11,253 nucleotides of DNA from Synergistales bacterium (GTDB lineage Bacteria; Synergistota; Synergistia; Synergistales; Aminobacteriaceae), in the NCBI GenBank assembly GCA_025997955.1, contig BNVH01000096.1, forward strand, positions 1 to 11,253, read 5' to 3'. This document shows, in pieces, positions 11,172 through 11,253 of this stretch. The notes beneath the pieces were generated by a model that was given only the letters and a program-made list of their open reading frames with translations, was not told the DNA's origin and ran no database searches. The stretch's first letter is position 1, and each line of letters starts with the position of its first letter. Both the position numbers and the translations under genes were made by a program.

Positions 11172-11253
11172 GTAACGCGCGCGCTGAGTCCATAGACTTT
11201 ATAATGCCGTACGCTCCCCGGCATTATTGGGAACAGGAGCTTCACACGGCGCT
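11168..11253 (+). CDS. terL: Terminase large subunit, N-terminal fragment (cut by window end)
   Basis: The ATG at 11168 overlaps the terminase small subunit stop (ATGA). The 28 visible residues (MSNARAESIDFIMPYAPR then HYWEQELHTA) fit the start of a large terminase, where an aromatic PR-x-W/Y-Q-xx-xH stretch precedes the ATPase domain. The gene continues past the window, so no catalytic motif can be checked. The call rests on position and this short match. Confidence 0.7.
   Translation, partial: MSNARAESIDFIMPYAPRHYWEQELHTA

Noticed and set aside
1..11253. tRNA or rRNA genes
   Set aside because: No cloverleaf with conserved T-loop and no rRNA-like stretches were seen on either strand.

Overview
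This window is the control and early region of a temperate tailed phage (prophage), reaching into the start of the DNA packaging module. The evidence is a divergent repressor switch, a replication block (DUF6291-like organizer plus a RecA/DnaB-type helicase), a sigma-like ArpU-type late regulator, a terminase small subunit and the first codons of a probable terminase large subunit. Strong AGGAGG-type ribosome binding sites and ATGA overlaps are frequent. The host cannot be fixed from this sequence. The ArpU-like regulator and control layout suit phages of Firmicutes or anaerobes such as Synergistota, but that is inference.

Left arm (1-3796, minus strand): leftward from the CI-like XRE repressor come a membrane-anchored protein, a small proline-rich protein, remnants of an ORF6N-type gene, a YafQ-family toxin-antitoxin pair, a HicB-head/ORF6N-tail chimera, and a two-gene unit of a dCTP-deaminase-fold protein and a two-TM protein. 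This is accessory cargo on the lysogeny side and shows clear recombination scars. The extreme left carries paired hairpins that resemble an IS200/IS605-type end. No integrase is visible.

Switch (3797-3968): an AT-rich divergent region with a good rightward promoter (TTGACA-N16-TAAAAT) and five copies of a GGTTCT/AGTTCT core in both orientations, probably the repressor operators.

Right arm (3969-11253, plus strand): an RHH-like small protein is followed, in the same frame after one TAG, by a second XRE regulator that has a strong SD but no canonical start codon. Then come small proteins, a PAPS-reductase/DndC-type PP-loop protein, an AlpA-like HTH protein, hypothetical proteins, a frameshifted small gene, the replication organizer with hexamer repeats, the helicase and the ArpU-like regulator. 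A short leader with its own terminator precedes terminase. The small genes from 4748 to 5128 include a leftward gene lying against the transcription unit.

The best candidates for something undescribed are the dCTP-deaminase-fold protein that has lost both catalytic acids and is translationally coupled to a two-TM protein, the TAG-separated RHH/XRE pair without a start codon, and the promoter-leader-terminator unit ahead of terminase.
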